From: JAAYTD01 sp964472015
GTDB lineage: Bacteria; Bacteroidota; Ignavibacteria; Kapaibacteriales; UBA2268
Direction: 5' to 3'
NCBI GenBank assembly: GCA_964472015.1
Contig: CAYYIP010000011.1
Span: forward strand, 1-64,000
Length of the DNA stretch: 64,000 nucleotides
The notes beneath the pieces were generated by a model. The model worked only from the letters and a program-made list of their open reading frames with translations. It did not search any database and had not been told where the DNA came from. Below are positions 1 through 9,445 of this stretch, piece after piece (position 1 is the stretch's first letter; every line of letters begins with the position of its first letter). The translations under genes were made by a program, and so were the position numbers.

Positions 1-118
1 TCTTGGTTCAGATGTTATTTGTCTAAACTAGGATTTTAACAAGATTACCAAGATTAGTTGAATCTTGGAAAAATCTTAAAATCTTAATAAAATCTTGGTT
101 CAGACTTTATCAGTTCTG
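1..118. repeat. Inverted-repeat element overlapping the 3' end of the type III res gene
   Basis: Bases 1-12 (tcttggttcaga) can fold back on 24-35 (tctaaactagga): nine of twelve positions pair canonically and two of the other three are G-T. A second copy of the motif (aaatcttggttcagac) lies at about 98-113, inside the last codons of the neighbouring res gene, so the terminal residues SEPRFY are encoded by the repeat. Several short 'aatcttg/aaatctt' units fill the space between. The pattern resembles dispersed intergenic repeats known from environmental bacterial genomes. The element may continue left of the window. I cannot tell whether it is mobile. Confidence 0.5.
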
Positions 119-2999
119 CAAACTTCGTTGTGCTGATACGTGTTTTAAATGAAATTTTAAAATTTTCGTTTTTGTAATGTTCCGTTAACGCCTCAAAGTA
201 TTTTTTAGCAAAATCGATTTTTACTTGTTCATCTTGTGGAATTTCCGTTGATGTTTTGTAGCCTTTTGCTTCCACCACAAGAAATACTTTATTACCTTCT
301 TTACCTTTTATAGCATAGCAAAAGTCAGGATTATACTCACCAAGAGGTGTATTTATTTTCAGTCGTGGCAGTTTGCCGAATATTTCTATACTTTCAAAAT
401 CGGGATCACCTTCAACAATTTCCAATTCAAAATCGCTATCGTATTCAATCACTTCTTCAAACACCCATTTTTCTTTCAAAGAAAAAACGTCTTCAATAAT
501 ATCTTTTTGAAATCTGCCGGTACTTCCTGCATCTAAATATGTTTTTTCTTCCTGCGTTTTAAATACACTTGGCAAAACTGTTCCATTAATTTCGTTGTAG
601 CTTACATTTGCTTTTATCATTTCTACAAGGTTTTGGCGAACTATTTCGGTCATTTCACGAAGTGCTTGTTCGGGATTGTTACAAAGCATCTTTTTCTTAA
701 AATCACTATCCAAAGCATTGAAAATTTTTACTACAAACGAAATAGGGGTTTTGGTTTCGTTAGATAATGTACGAACAAATTCTAAATAATTCACTTTGCT
801 TTTGTATGAAACCTTATTAGTAAGTTCTTCTTTTATAGCACCTTGTTCCCCAATTTTGCTTACGTTTAGTTCTGCGCGAATAGTCTGCAACAGAATTTCT
901 TCAATTTTTAGGTTTTCTATTTGCGTTTTTATGTTATTAATTAAATTTATTTCTTGTTTTTCGTTTAAATTTTCTAAAAAATAAGAAGAATTTTTATTAA
1001 TAGCATTCCACATTTTTTTAAATTCTTGTAGATGCTTAGACTTAATAAATACTTTCTTTTTCTCTTTTTTATTTTCGGCTTTCTGAATATAAGTGCTTGC
1101 ATCTGTTGCAAATATGTTAAGCAAAGCTTCTTCCTGTTCTTTTGGCAAGTTTTGTTCTTTCAGAATTTTTGTAAAATTAGGTGATTTTTCAAAGACATCA
1201 AGTCCGTTAACTGTTACTTTCCAGCTAATCATTCCACTATCTTCCATAGTTCTATATAGCTTACGAACAACACCATCTTCCAATTTGCATTTTTCTTTAA
1301 GCGCAATTTTGAGTTCTTGCACCGTAAATGTTTCCGAAACAAGAAATGAATTAGTTAAAATTTCATTTTGAATTGCTTCAACAAAACCTTGTTCTTTACT
1401 TGAAACAACCACATCAAGGTTGTTTATTTTCCAAAATTCCTCTTGCTCATCATTTAGATTTTTAATAGTTTTTCTTTGTAAATTTTGGTCAACACAAATT
1501 CTTAATCCACGTCCAATTTGTTGCAACTTAGATACTTCACTCCCTTGATTAGATAGTTTACATATAGTAAAAACATTTGGGTTGTCCCAACCTTCTTGTA
1601 ATGCCCAAATGGAAAAAATAAAGCGTGTGGGAGTATCAAAATCAAGTAATTTTTTTTTGTCTTTTAAAATTAAATCAACACCTGCTTTTATTTTTTCATC
1701 GGCGTTACCTTTATCACCTGAAAAATATCCTTTATGTACTTGTAATTTGTCTTCTAAATCAAAATCATTTTGTAAATATTTGTAATAATTACTGTTTTCA
1801 TAATTTTTATTTAATATTTCTTTTCGTAATTTGCAATATTCTTCTTCAAATATTTTTTTTATTTTAGGATTATTGCCTCTAAATAAACTAATATCATTTC
1901 CTATAAAAAATAATGTAAGTGCTTTTATTCCTTTTTCAAATAATATTTTTTCTTTTTCAAAATGTATTTTTATTGTATCTTTAATCATTGTCCTTATTGA
2001 TTCATCAGACAAAGAATAATCTATTTTTACAATAGTATCATCAACTAAAACAATTGAGTCTTTATTTATTTTCTTTATAGCTGTTCCATTAAAAGTATCT
2101 CCAGCTTTTAATTCACTTTTAAAAATAATTCCATTTATTAAAGAGTTGACTATTGCTTTTTTATTATCTATAGCAATTAACGTATCCTTTTCTTGAATAA
2201 TATCTTGTGTATAAACAATTATTTTTTTTACTAAGTTCTGTCTAAACGATGAAATACTATCCAATACATAGGCAACGTTTGAAAGTGGTAAGCTATCCTT
2301 TTTCTTTGGAAATGTTGCTCCAAAACGTAAATAATAATTTTCAAATCCTTCAAAATATTTTTTAAAAGCATCACCATCAAAACGATGCGGTTCGTCTATT
2401 ATAACAATTGGATTTAACCGTTTTAAACATTCTAAATATGATTTAGGTACTTCTCTGTTATTATTAAATAATACCGGCTGGTTAATATCTTTATCTAAAG
2501 GACGGTTTAGGATATTATCCTTATGTCTAAACGAGCTTGGTGTCATTACCAAAACAGATAGATTATCTTCATTTATATATTGTTTTACTGCAGAAATATT
2601 TCCACCTTCATAAACAAAAGTTTCAATCTCTTTTTCACGCTCATTAGCGTATAAACCTTTAAAATATTCTTTAGTATCTTCTAAATTTGTTTTAGTTCCT
2701 TCCCTAATTGATACACTTGGAATAAGAATAATAAACTTTTTATAAGCAAAATTTCTATTGAGTTCAAAAATAGTTTTTATAAACGTGAACGTTTTACCTG
2801 TTCCCGTTTCCATCATTATATCTATATTTTTAGTATCCTGAACAGGAAAATTATATTTGTGCTTTTCCTTATGTGCCGTTAGCACTTCCACAAAATTTAC
2901 TTTTTGCTGAAACTTTTCAAAAAGGCTGATAATATTTTTAACGCAATCTTCCTGATAGCCTTGTATTTCGTATTGGAACTGTTTTACAGATTTTGACAT
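84..2999 (-). CDS. res: Type III restriction enzyme, Res (helicase/endonuclease) subunit
   Basis: This 971-residue protein has the full architecture of a type III Res subunit, which with a Mod partner translocates on DNA using ATP and cuts it. A YQ pair at residues 15-16 precedes Walker A (METGTGKT, 63-70). The Walker B box is DEPH at 202-205 and motif III is GATF at 227-230. The second RecA domain shows WALQEGWDNPNVF near 465-477 and QQIGRGLR at 493-500. The C-terminus has the PD-(D/E)XK nuclease signature: PD at 891-892 and EAK at 910-912. The gene looks complete. No mod gene precedes it, since its upstream neighbour is pckA, so it is orphaned within this window unless a partner lies left of base 1. 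The last residues are encoded by the repeat at 1-118. Bases for residues about 270-410 look AT-richer than the flanks, which may mean mosaic origin. Confidence 0.9.
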   Translation of the reverse strand: MSKSVKQFQYEIQGYQEDCVKNIISLFEKFQQKVNFVEVLTAHKEKHKYNFPVQDTKNIDIMMETGTGKTFTFIKTIFELNRNFAYKKFIILIPSVSIREGTKTNLEDTKEYFKGLYANEREKEIETFVYEGGNISAVKQYINEDNLSVLVMTPSSFRHKDNILNRPLDKDINQPVLFNNNREVPKSYLECLKRLNPIVIIDEPHRFDGDAFKKYFEGFENYYLRFGATFPKKKDSLPLSNVAYVLDSISSFRQNLVKKIIVYTQDIIQEKDTLIAIDNKKAIVNSLINGIIFKSELKAGDTFNGTAIKKINKDSIVLVDDTIVKIDYSLSDESIRTMIKDTIKIHFEKEKILFEKGIKALTLFFIGNDISLFRGNNPKIKKIFEEEYCKLRKEILNKNYENSNYYKYLQNDFDLEDKLQVHKGYFSGDKGNADEKIKAGVDLILKDKKKLLDFDTPTRFIFSIWALQEGWDNPNVFTICKLSNQGSEVSKLQQIGRGLRICVDQNLQRKTIKNLNDEQEEFWKINNLDVVVSSKEQGFVEAIQNEILTNSFLVSETFTVQELKIALKEKCKLEDGVVRKLYRTMEDSGMISWKVTVNGLDVFEKSPNFTKILKEQNLPKEQEEALLNIFATDASTYIQKAENKKEKKKVFIKSKHLQEFKKMWNAINKNSSYFLENLNEKQEINLINNIKTQIENLKIEEILLQTIRAELNVSKIGEQGAIKEELTNKVSYKSKVNYLEFVRTLSNETKTPISFVVKIFNALDSDFKKKMLCNNPEQALREMTEIVRQNLVEMIKANVSYNEINGTVLPSVFKTQEEKTYLDAGSTGRFQKDIIEDVFSLKEKWVFEEVIEYDSDFELEIVEGDPDFESIEIFGKLPRLKINTPLGEYNPDFCYAIKGKEGNKVFLVVEAKGYKTSTEIPQDEQVKIDFAKKYFEALTEHYKNENFKISFKTRISTTKFAELIKSEPRFY

Positions 3000-3336
3000 T
3001 ATTTTTTAATATTATTTAAAATATTTTTAATCTATACAAAAATAATACATTTTTATATTATTTGAAAATCGTTTGTATATTATAATAAAAATTATAATAT
3101 AGTATAAAAATATACAAATGTTAATATATTATAACTATTATATAAAATATAAAGATAGCAATTTTTTCGTTTGACTGTATTTTAAACATAACCGTTGCCT
3201 TTTCCTAAGACATAATTTTTGTACTGTTCTATACGCAATTAATAAAATAAGAAACAAAAAAAAAGAGAATATATAATGTTTAGTTATATATCCTCTTATA
3301 AAAACTTTTATTAAAATATTTGTATAAAATAATTAT
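3000..3336. other. AT-rich intergenic region between pckA and res
   Basis: No gene is visible. On the minus strand it holds the pckA terminator (3252-3297) and, closer to res, a -7-like box: the complement of 3037-3044 reads TATTTTTG, fitting Bacteroidota TAnnTTTG. A matching upstream TTTG is not present at the expected distance (about 3065-3068 reads TTTC or similar), so the res promoter assignment is weak. Confidence 0.4.
3252..3297 (-). terminator. Rho-independent terminator after pckA
   Basis: Arms at 3263-3276 and 3284-3297 form a 14-bp stem with one mismatch or wobble and a 7-nt loop. On the minus strand the stem is followed by a run of nine T residues (complement of the A tract 3256-3264). 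It lies about 40 bases after the pckA stop codon. Confidence 0.75.
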
Positions 3337-4932
3337 TTAGTCTTCTAATTTTGGACCTGCATCAATTAATTTTTTACCTGATTCAGTATCAGTATATTTT
3401 TTAAAGTTTTCAATATATTTTTGAGCTAATTTTTTAGCTTTTGTATCCCATTCTTCTGGGTTTTTATACGTATTTTTAGGATTCAGTATATTAGTATCTA
3501 CATTTTCTAACTTAGTTGGAATAGTAAGATTAAAAATAGGAATTTTTATTGTTTCAGCTTTATCAATCTCACCATTTATTATGTTATCTATAATAGCTCT
3601 AGTATCTTTTATCGAAATACGTTTTCCTGTCCCGTTCCATCCTGTATTAACTAAATAAGCTTTAACCCCATGTTTTTTCATTTTATTTGCAAGCGTAGTA
3701 GCATACACAGTTGGATGTAATGATAAAAACGCTTCTCCAAAAGCTGGCGAAAAAGATGGTACTGGTTCCACTATTCCAAGTTCAGTTCCCGCTAATTTAG
3801 ACGTATATCCACTAAGGAAATAATATTGAGCTTGCTTGTCATCAAGAATAGAAACAGGTGGTAATACGCCAAAAGCATCAGCAGATAAATAAATAATCTT
3901 TTTTGGATGTCCTGCTTTTGATGGTAGTACAATTTTATTAATAAAATAAATAGGATAAGAAACTCTCGTGTTTTCAGTAATTGAACTATCCGCAAAATCA
4001 GGCGTGCCATCCTCACGTAGTACGACGTTCTCTAGGAGTGCATCTCTTCTTATAGCGTTCCAAATATCAGGTTCATTTTCTTTACTTAAATTAATTGTTT
4101 TAGCATAACATCCGCCTTCAAAATTAAATACACCTTCGTCATCCCATCCATGTTCATCATCACCAATTAAATATCTTTTAGGATCTGCCGAAAGAGTAGT
4201 TTTTCCCGTTCCACTTAATCCAAAGAAAAGAGCAACATCTTTATCTTCACCCACATTTGCAGAGCAGTGCATTGACGCAACACCTTTTAACGGTAAATAA
4301 TAGTTCATCATAGAAAACATTCCTTTTTTCATTTCACCGCCATACCAACTACCTCCAATAAGTTGCATTCTTTCTGTCAAATTAAATAAAATAAAAACTT
4401 CAGAATTAAGATTTTGTTCCTTCCAATTTGGATTAGTATACTTTGAAGCATTTAATACAACAAAATCAGGCTCTCCATAATTTTCTAGCTCATAAGGTGT
4501 AGGTCTTATAAACATATTTGTAACAAAATGAGCTTGCCATGCAACCTCCATAATAAAACGTACTTTCATACGAGTATTAACATTTGTCCCACAAAAAGTA
4601 TCAACGACATAAATTTTATCCTTATTTGATAATTCATTCTGGACAATCCCTTTTAAATCTTTCCAAATTTCTGTCGAAATAGGCTTGTTTACTTTCCCAT
4701 CCCACCAAATAGTATTTTCAGAAACACTATCTTTTACGATATATCTATCTTTTGGGGACCTTCCTGTAAATCTACCCGTTTTTATTGACACAGCACCTGT
4801 ATTACTTAATTCACCTTTGTCAAATCCAGTGTTTTTCGTGTCCATTTCTTCTTGAAAAATTCTTTCATACGAAGGATTATAAATGATTTCTTTTACATTC
4901 TTAATCCCATACTGTTCTAAGTCGATTTTCAT
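3337..4932 (-). CDS. pckA: Phosphoenolpyruvate carboxykinase (ATP)
   Basis: The 531-residue protein is a full-length cytoplasmic ATP-type PEP carboxykinase, interconverting oxaloacetate plus ATP with PEP, ADP and CO2. Visible family motifs are GRSP at 57-60, the substrate-site WYGGEMKKG at 196-204, the kinase-1a P-loop GLSGTGKT at 238-245 and the metal-binding IGDDEH at 256-261. Length is typical (about 530). It has its own terminator and is followed after about 100 bases by the guanylyltransferase gene on the same strand, so it is probably monocistronic. In a fermenter that also has a methylmalonyl-CoA decarboxylase operon, the enzyme probably runs toward oxaloacetate, making ATP and feeding the succinate/propionate branch. 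That direction is inferred from context. Confidence 0.97.
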   Translation of the reverse strand: MKIDLEQYGIKNVKEIIYNPSYERIFQEEMDTKNTGFDKGELSNTGAVSIKTGRFTGRSPKDRYIVKDSVSENTIWWDGKVNKPISTEIWKDLKGIVQNELSNKDKIYVVDTFCGTNVNTRMKVRFIMEVAWQAHFVTNMFIRPTPYELENYGEPDFVVLNASKYTNPNWKEQNLNSEVFILFNLTERMQLIGGSWYGGEMKKGMFSMMNYYLPLKGVASMHCSANVGEDKDVALFFGLSGTGKTTLSADPKRYLIGDDEHGWDDEGVFNFEGGCYAKTINLSKENEPDIWNAIRRDALLENVVLREDGTPDFADSSITENTRVSYPIYFINKIVLPSKAGHPKKIIYLSADAFGVLPPVSILDDKQAQYYFLSGYTSKLAGTELGIVEPVPSFSPAFGEAFLSLHPTVYATTLANKMKKHGVKAYLVNTGWNGTGKRISIKDTRAIIDNIINGEIDKAETIKIPIFNLTIPTKLENVDTNILNPKNTYKNPEEWDTKAKKLAQKYIENFKKYTDTESGKKLIDAGPKLED

Positions 4933-5038
4933 ATTTATTTATCAACCTTGTTAATTGTAATTTTTAAATAATTTTTAGTTTTTATATAGTTTTTGAATAT
5001 ACTTATAATTTTAATATTATATTTTTTTATTTTTTATA

Positions 5039-7558
5039 TTATATTTCTTCTTTCCATTGAGTAATTAACCCAACATAAGATTTTGCTAATGATTCTGCAA
5101 CTTCCATTGAATCACTATCACTCAATACTACAAAATTAGCACTTTCTTTTTCTGGATATAATAATACCGAAGCATCGTCATCCCTAAATATTTTAACTCC
5201 TTCAACAAGAATACGTTTTGAATTTTCAGAATATTCCATTGCCTTTCTCATAATAGTACCTTTTTTCTCCCAAGGTACTGGCACCGTAATAGATTTCTTG
5301 AATCTTATAGGTAGTTTAGAATCAAGTTCCGATATACGTAAATTTGATTTTGCAAGCATTTCTAAAATTTTACCAATAGTAAACATTGCATCTGCTGCAA
5401 ATAAGAAGTCACAAAAAATAAATCCCCCATAACTTCCACCAACAAAACGCACTTTTTTATCTAATGTCGATTCCATCATAGCAGCATGATTATTTTTTAT
5501 TCTTATAACTTCAACATTATAATCTTTTGCAATTTCTTCTATTTCATTTCCCGCTAAAATTGATATTGCTATTTTATATGGTTCTTCATTTTTATGAGTT
5601 TCTAAAAATAATTTTGTTAATATAGTTAACAATCTATTATGAGAATACCAGACACCTCTTTCATCAATCAAACAAATTTTTTCAGCACCCGCTTCAATTT
5701 GAAATCCTAATTCATAATCTAAATTTCTCATAATTTTTGCTGCTTCATCATTTTCAAATTTAATGACTTGCCTGCCGGGATGATATTTATTTGTATCAAT
5801 ATAATTATTTAAAGATATTACATCTGCATCAAAGTATCCAAGTAAATTAGGTAATATACTAGTTGCAAGTCCATAAGAATAATCAATAAGAATTTTATAT
5901 TTACGTTTTCTTACTAAATCAACATCAATAGAACTAATATACCTATTCATATATGCTTCATTAGAAGCAGCATTGAAAGTAATAGTCCCCATATCTTCTT
6001 CTTTTACTCTTTTAACATCTTCACCGAAAAAATATCTTTCTATTTTTTTTGCCATACTAGTAGATATATCACGTCCATCCTTACTAAATATAATAATATC
6101 ATGCATTTTTGGATCTCTTGGACTTTTACGAACATATACACCTGCATCATATTTACCTGTTCTTAATTCTTGTCTTGCTTGTGGAATAGAAGTAACTTGT
6201 AAATCAACAATATTCACTCCAACCGAAGCAAGTCCTGTTGCTAAAGCTCTTTTTACAACCCTAGAACAATTATCAGGCGCTCTACTTGCAATAATAGTAG
6301 AATTATGACCAATAGAAAGTCCTAAAGCTGTCCCAAGTTTTGCAGCAAAATCAGGTTGTATCTCTATATTAGATAACCCCGTTATCCTTGCCTCTGAAAA
6401 TAATTCTCTTAGCCATTTTTCTTCTTGCACTAGTGATCTAGATAAAGTAGCACCCTCTTCTACTTGTTTATTTGGCCATAATTTTATGTTTGAATGCAGT
6501 GCTGCATCTTTTCCTATTTTACAATTATCAGAAATAAAAACATTCTCATAAATAATGGCCGACTGTCCTATATGAACATTACTACAAATAACATCATCAG
6601 TTAAACTTGCAAAATCATCAATAACAACATTATCCCACAATGTAACTCTCGTAAGTTTAGCACCACCACCTATCTTAACATTATTTCCTATAACACAATC
6701 TGTAATCTTAGCATAATCTCCAATTTTCACATTATTTCCAAGCATCACTTTACCTATAAAACTAGCAGTAGGTGATATTGTACAATTTTCACCTGTTATA
6801 ACACCATCTACTCTCTTTACACCACGATATTCTAAGTTTAACTTACCTTGTAAAGCATCATTTTGCCCAACTTGATATTCATCTAAATTCCCAACATCAC
6901 GCCAATAACCATCTGCAATATATCCATATAATGGCATTTGTTTAGCTAACATAGTTGGAAATAAATTCTTACTAAAATCAAATTCCTCTCTATATGGTAT
7001 CAAATCAAGAACTTCGGGCTCTATAATATAAATACCTGTATTAATAGTATCCGAAAAAACTTGTCCCCAAGATGGTTTTTCAAGAAAACGAGTAATTAAA
7101 CCATTATTATCTGTCATTACTATTCCATATTGTAATGGCACTTGATGTCTTGTAAGTAATATTGTAGCTTTAGACTTCTTTTCTATATGATATTCAATAG
7201 CTTTTGTTAAATCAAAATCAGTTAAAACATCACCACTTATTATAATAAAACGTTTATCTAAATGTTCATATGCATTTTTAACACTACCTGCTGTTCCATA
7301 ATCTGCTTGTGCTTTTACATATTGCATATTTATGCCATATTTTGAACCATCTTCAAAATGGTTCATTATGATATCAGGTTGAAAATACAAGACTGATATT
7401 ATATTTGTAATATTATGTTTTTTTAATAAATTAATAATGTGTTCCATCATTGGTTGATTCATTATTGGAACCATAGGCTTAGGAATTTGCATAGTTAAAG
7501 GTCGCAATCTTGTACCAAAACCACCAGCCATAATTACTGCTTTATTCATGTCTTCCAT
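5039..7558 (-). CDS. Mannose-1-phosphate guanylyltransferase / phosphomannomutase-like fusion
   Basis: This 839-residue cytoplasmic protein has three parts. Residues 5-240 are a nucleotidyltransferase with GGFGTRLRP at 12-20, KP at 27-28 and SGD at 108-110. Residues 250-375 are hexapeptide (left-handed beta-helix) repeats. Residues 385-839 are a phosphohexomutase-like region. The expected reaction is GDP-mannose (or NDP-sugar) synthesis for glycans. The mutase part lacks the classical TASHNP phosphoserine loop. At the corresponding place it reads VRKSPRDP (476-483), as I recall for other members of this fused family, so mutase activity is doubtful. The start could equally be Met4 (MNKAVIMAGG), which fits the family N-terminus better. 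Confidence 0.88.
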   Translation of the reverse strand: MEDMNKAVIMAGGFGTRLRPLTMQIPKPMVPIMNQPMMEHIINLLKKHNITNIISVLYFQPDIIMNHFEDGSKYGINMQYVKAQADYGTAGSVKNAYEHLDKRFIIISGDVLTDFDLTKAIEYHIEKKSKATILLTRHQVPLQYGIVMTDNNGLITRFLEKPSWGQVFSDTINTGIYIIEPEVLDLIPYREEFDFSKNLFPTMLAKQMPLYGYIADGYWRDVGNLDEYQVGQNDALQGKLNLEYRGVKRVDGVITGENCTISPTASFIGKVMLGNNVKIGDYAKITDCVIGNNVKIGGGAKLTRVTLWDNVVIDDFASLTDDVICSNVHIGQSAIIYENVFISDNCKIGKDAALHSNIKLWPNKQVEEGATLSRSLVQEEKWLRELFSEARITGLSNIEIQPDFAAKLGTALGLSIGHNSTIIASRAPDNCSRVVKRALATGLASVGVNIVDLQVTSIPQARQELRTGKYDAGVYVRKSPRDPKMHDIIIFSKDGRDISTSMAKKIERYFFGEDVKRVKEEDMGTITFNAASNEAYMNRYISSIDVDLVRKRKYKILIDYSYGLATSILPNLLGYFDADVISLNNYIDTNKYHPGRQVIKFENDEAAKIMRNLDYELGFQIEAGAEKICLIDERGVWYSHNRLLTILTKLFLETHKNEEPYKIAISILAGNEIEEIAKDYNVEVIRIKNNHAAMMESTLDKKVRFVGGSYGGFIFCDFLFAADAMFTIGKILEMLAKSNLRISELDSKLPIRFKKSITVPVPWEKKGTIMRKAMEYSENSKRILVEGVKIFRDDDASVLLYPEKESANFVVLSDSDSMEVAESLAKSYVGLITQWKEEI

Positions 7559-7884
7559 AAATTCAGTCCTATATTTTTTATTTTAAAAAATTATTTTTAT
7601 ATTTTTAATTATATTAATATAATATACGATATACGTTTTAAACTATGATTTAGTTTAAAAATAAATCATAAAAATTATAATTAAGAATATTATAAAATAC
7701 AGTCTCTAAACAATATATTCTTTTACAGATTTATACTGCAAATTTTATATATTTTAAAACTAAATTATTATAATTAATATTTTAATAAATTTGTGGCACG
7801 TAATTTGATAGTAAAAAATATAATTAACTAATTTTTAATAAAATTTTACTTAATAAATTTTTAAATATTTCTGAAGTATAAATT
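7559..7884. promoter_or_regulatory. Divergent intergenic region with a probable -7 box for the LytR_C gene
   Basis: This spacer lies between two divergent genes and is almost pure A/T. TAAATTTG at 7786-7793 matches Bacteroidota TAnnTTTG on the plus strand and would start transcription near 7800, about 85 bases before the next gene. No clear TTTG lies 20 bases upstream. Nothing else stands out. Confidence 0.4.
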
Positions 7885-8349
7885 ATGAAAATTTTATCAA
7901 ATAATAAGATAGGAAATATCTGTTTAATAATTAGTCTTGCTTTATGCGTAGTATTAATGTTTTCATCTTTTGTTATGCGTTTAGCTAATCCACCAATAGA
8001 AAACAGACTTGACGAAAGTATCGAACCAACAAATGAAACCGAAGAAATAATACAAGTAAATGTATTTAATGCTTGTGGAAAAAATGGATTAGCAAGCGAA
8101 ATGCAACATTTTTTAATGGAACGTGGTTATGATGTTGTTTCAATAGGTAATTATGATACTGAACTCGAATCATCTGTTATTATTGATCGATTAGGTGATA
8201 TAACTTCTGCTAATAAAGTTGCTTATGCCTTAGGTATGCAAAAAACACAGATAAGAAGTAACATTGATTCTGCTCAATTAGTACGTTCTACTATTATAAT
8301 AGGTAAAGATTATTTTACATTGAAACCTTTTAATTTAGCTAACAAATAA
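7885..8349 (+). CDS. Membrane-anchored LytR C-terminal-domain protein
   Basis: The 154-residue protein has one N-terminal membrane helix (about residues 10-30) and a short acidic spacer. Residues about 55-150 match the LytR_C (LytR/CpsA/Psr C-terminal) fold, recognisable from VNVFNACGKNGLASEM, the 'RGYDVVSIGN' strand and the late 'STIIIGKDY' strand. The catalytic LCP domain is absent. Such stand-alone LytR_C proteins are common in Bacteroidota, often near ribosome-silencing or ftsH genes, and their role in the envelope is unknown. The globular part should lie in the periplasm. It is transcribed alone and ends at a strong hairpin. Confidence 0.75.
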   Translation: MKILSNNKIGNICLIISLALCVVLMFSSFVMRLANPPIENRLDESIEPTNETEEIIQVNVFNACGKNGLASEMQHFLMERGYDVVSIGNYDTELESSVIIDRLGDITSANKVAYALGMQKTQIRSNIDSAQLVRSTIIIGKDYFTLKPFNLANK

Positions 8350-8500
8350 TTTTCATTTAAAAAATTAAATTAATATTTATTTTATTTTTTTAAATTTAAA
8401 TATTATTTTTGAAATGTACGATATTTTATGTTTTGTATCTTTATATTTTATATAAATTATACAAAATATAAATTGTTTAATTATAAATAAATTCCCCCCC

Positions 8501-8536
8501 AAAAAAAAAGAGGCTATTATTAGCCTCTTTTGCATT
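8501..8536. terminator. Bidirectional terminator between LytR_C gene and pgsA
   Basis: Perfect 11-bp arms at 8506-8516 and 8521-8531 (aaaagaggcta / tagcctctttt) enclose a 4-base loop, with A's before and T's after. The genes on both sides converge on it. A run of seven C's (8494-8500) directly precedes the A tract. Confidence 0.8.
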
Positions 8537-8560
8537 TTTTATTAAATAATACTTATTAAA

Positions 8561-8595
8561 TATTTTATATTTTATATTTTATATTTTATATTTTA
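8561..8595. repeat. Tandem heptamer repeat (tatttta)5
   Basis: Five perfect copies of a 7-base A/T unit lie between the terminator and the pgsA stop codon. It is a simple-sequence tract with no evident function. Confidence 0.8.
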
Positions 8596-8615
8596 TTAAA
8601 TAATATATTAACTTT

Positions 8616-9155
8616 TTACCTGTTTAAGAGATTAGATTTTACTATCTTATAAATATATTCTATCATAGTCCAGACTGTTATTATAGTTAATCCTAACATT
8701 ACATAATATACAATATCAGAATACACAATATCTACATATCCAATACTTAATAAAATTAGAATAGTAGCAATAATTAACATTTGTAAAAAGGTTTTAATTT
8801 TAGCAGTATTAGAAGTAGGAATATGTTTATCTACGAAAGAATTTAATCTAATAATCGTTGTTACTATATCCCGTAATATTATAATAATTACCATCCAAAG
8901 TTCTACTATTCCCGATATAGTCAAACAGATTAAAGCAAATATAGTTAATAACTTATCAGCAAGTGGATCATAAAGTGCTCCCCATTTACTAACTGCATTT
9001 ATTTTTCTTGCTAACCATCCATCAACAGTATCAGTAATACTTGCAATGAAAAAAACAATTGTAGCAATAATTATATTATTATTAAGATACAAAAAAACAA
9101 AACATATAGCTAGTATAATTCTTGCTAATGTTAAAATATTAGGTATTTTTTTCAA
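8616..9155 (-). CDS. pgsA: CDP-diacylglycerol-glycerol-3-phosphate 3-phosphatidyltransferase
   Basis: The 179-residue integral membrane protein belongs to the CDP-alcohol phosphatidyltransferase family. The diagnostic motif DG(x2)AR(x8)G(x3)D(x3)D is complete: D45, G46, A49, R50, G59, D63 and D67. About five hydrophobic segments follow. The size and the opening MKKIPNILTLARI fit PgsA, which makes phosphatidylglycerolphosphate at the inner membrane. A different CDP-alcohol transferase cannot be excluded from sequence alone. It stands alone, convergent with the LytR_C gene. Confidence 0.85.
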   Translation of the reverse strand: MKKIPNILTLARIILAICFVFLYLNNNIIIATIVFFIASITDTVDGWLARKINAVSKWGALYDPLADKLLTIFALICLTISGIVELWMVIIIILRDIVTTIIRLNSFVDKHIPTSNTAKIKTFLQMLIIATILILLSIGYVDIVYSDIVYYVMLGLTIITVWTMIEYIYKIVKSNLLNR

Positions 9156-9445
9156 TTATATTTATTAAATTTATAATATATATAAAATCGTTTTTTATTA
9201 AAACTTTCTAGTTATAAAATAATAAACAACTTGAATAATAAATTTAATTTATAACTAAAAAATTTTAACAAATATACTAAAAATAAGTTAAAATTTTAAT
9301 AATTTTGCTTTATAAATAATAATTTTAATTTATAAAAAATTATCTATAATCTAATAGTATTTTATATGATAAATAAATTATAATTATTGTTGAATATAAA
9401 TGTAACAAATTCTCAATAAAAGTGTCTTTATTTTAAGAACAAAAA

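Noticed and set aside
796..2019. Plus-strand frames opposite the res gene
   Set aside because: They have low-complexity Phe/Ser/Leu-rich translations, as expected from the complement of Lys/Glu/Asn-rich coding sequence. They are shadows.
8494..8509. C7-A9 tract as a phase-variable switch
   Set aside because: It lies between convergent genes at a terminator and not in a promoter or coding region, so slippage would have little effect.
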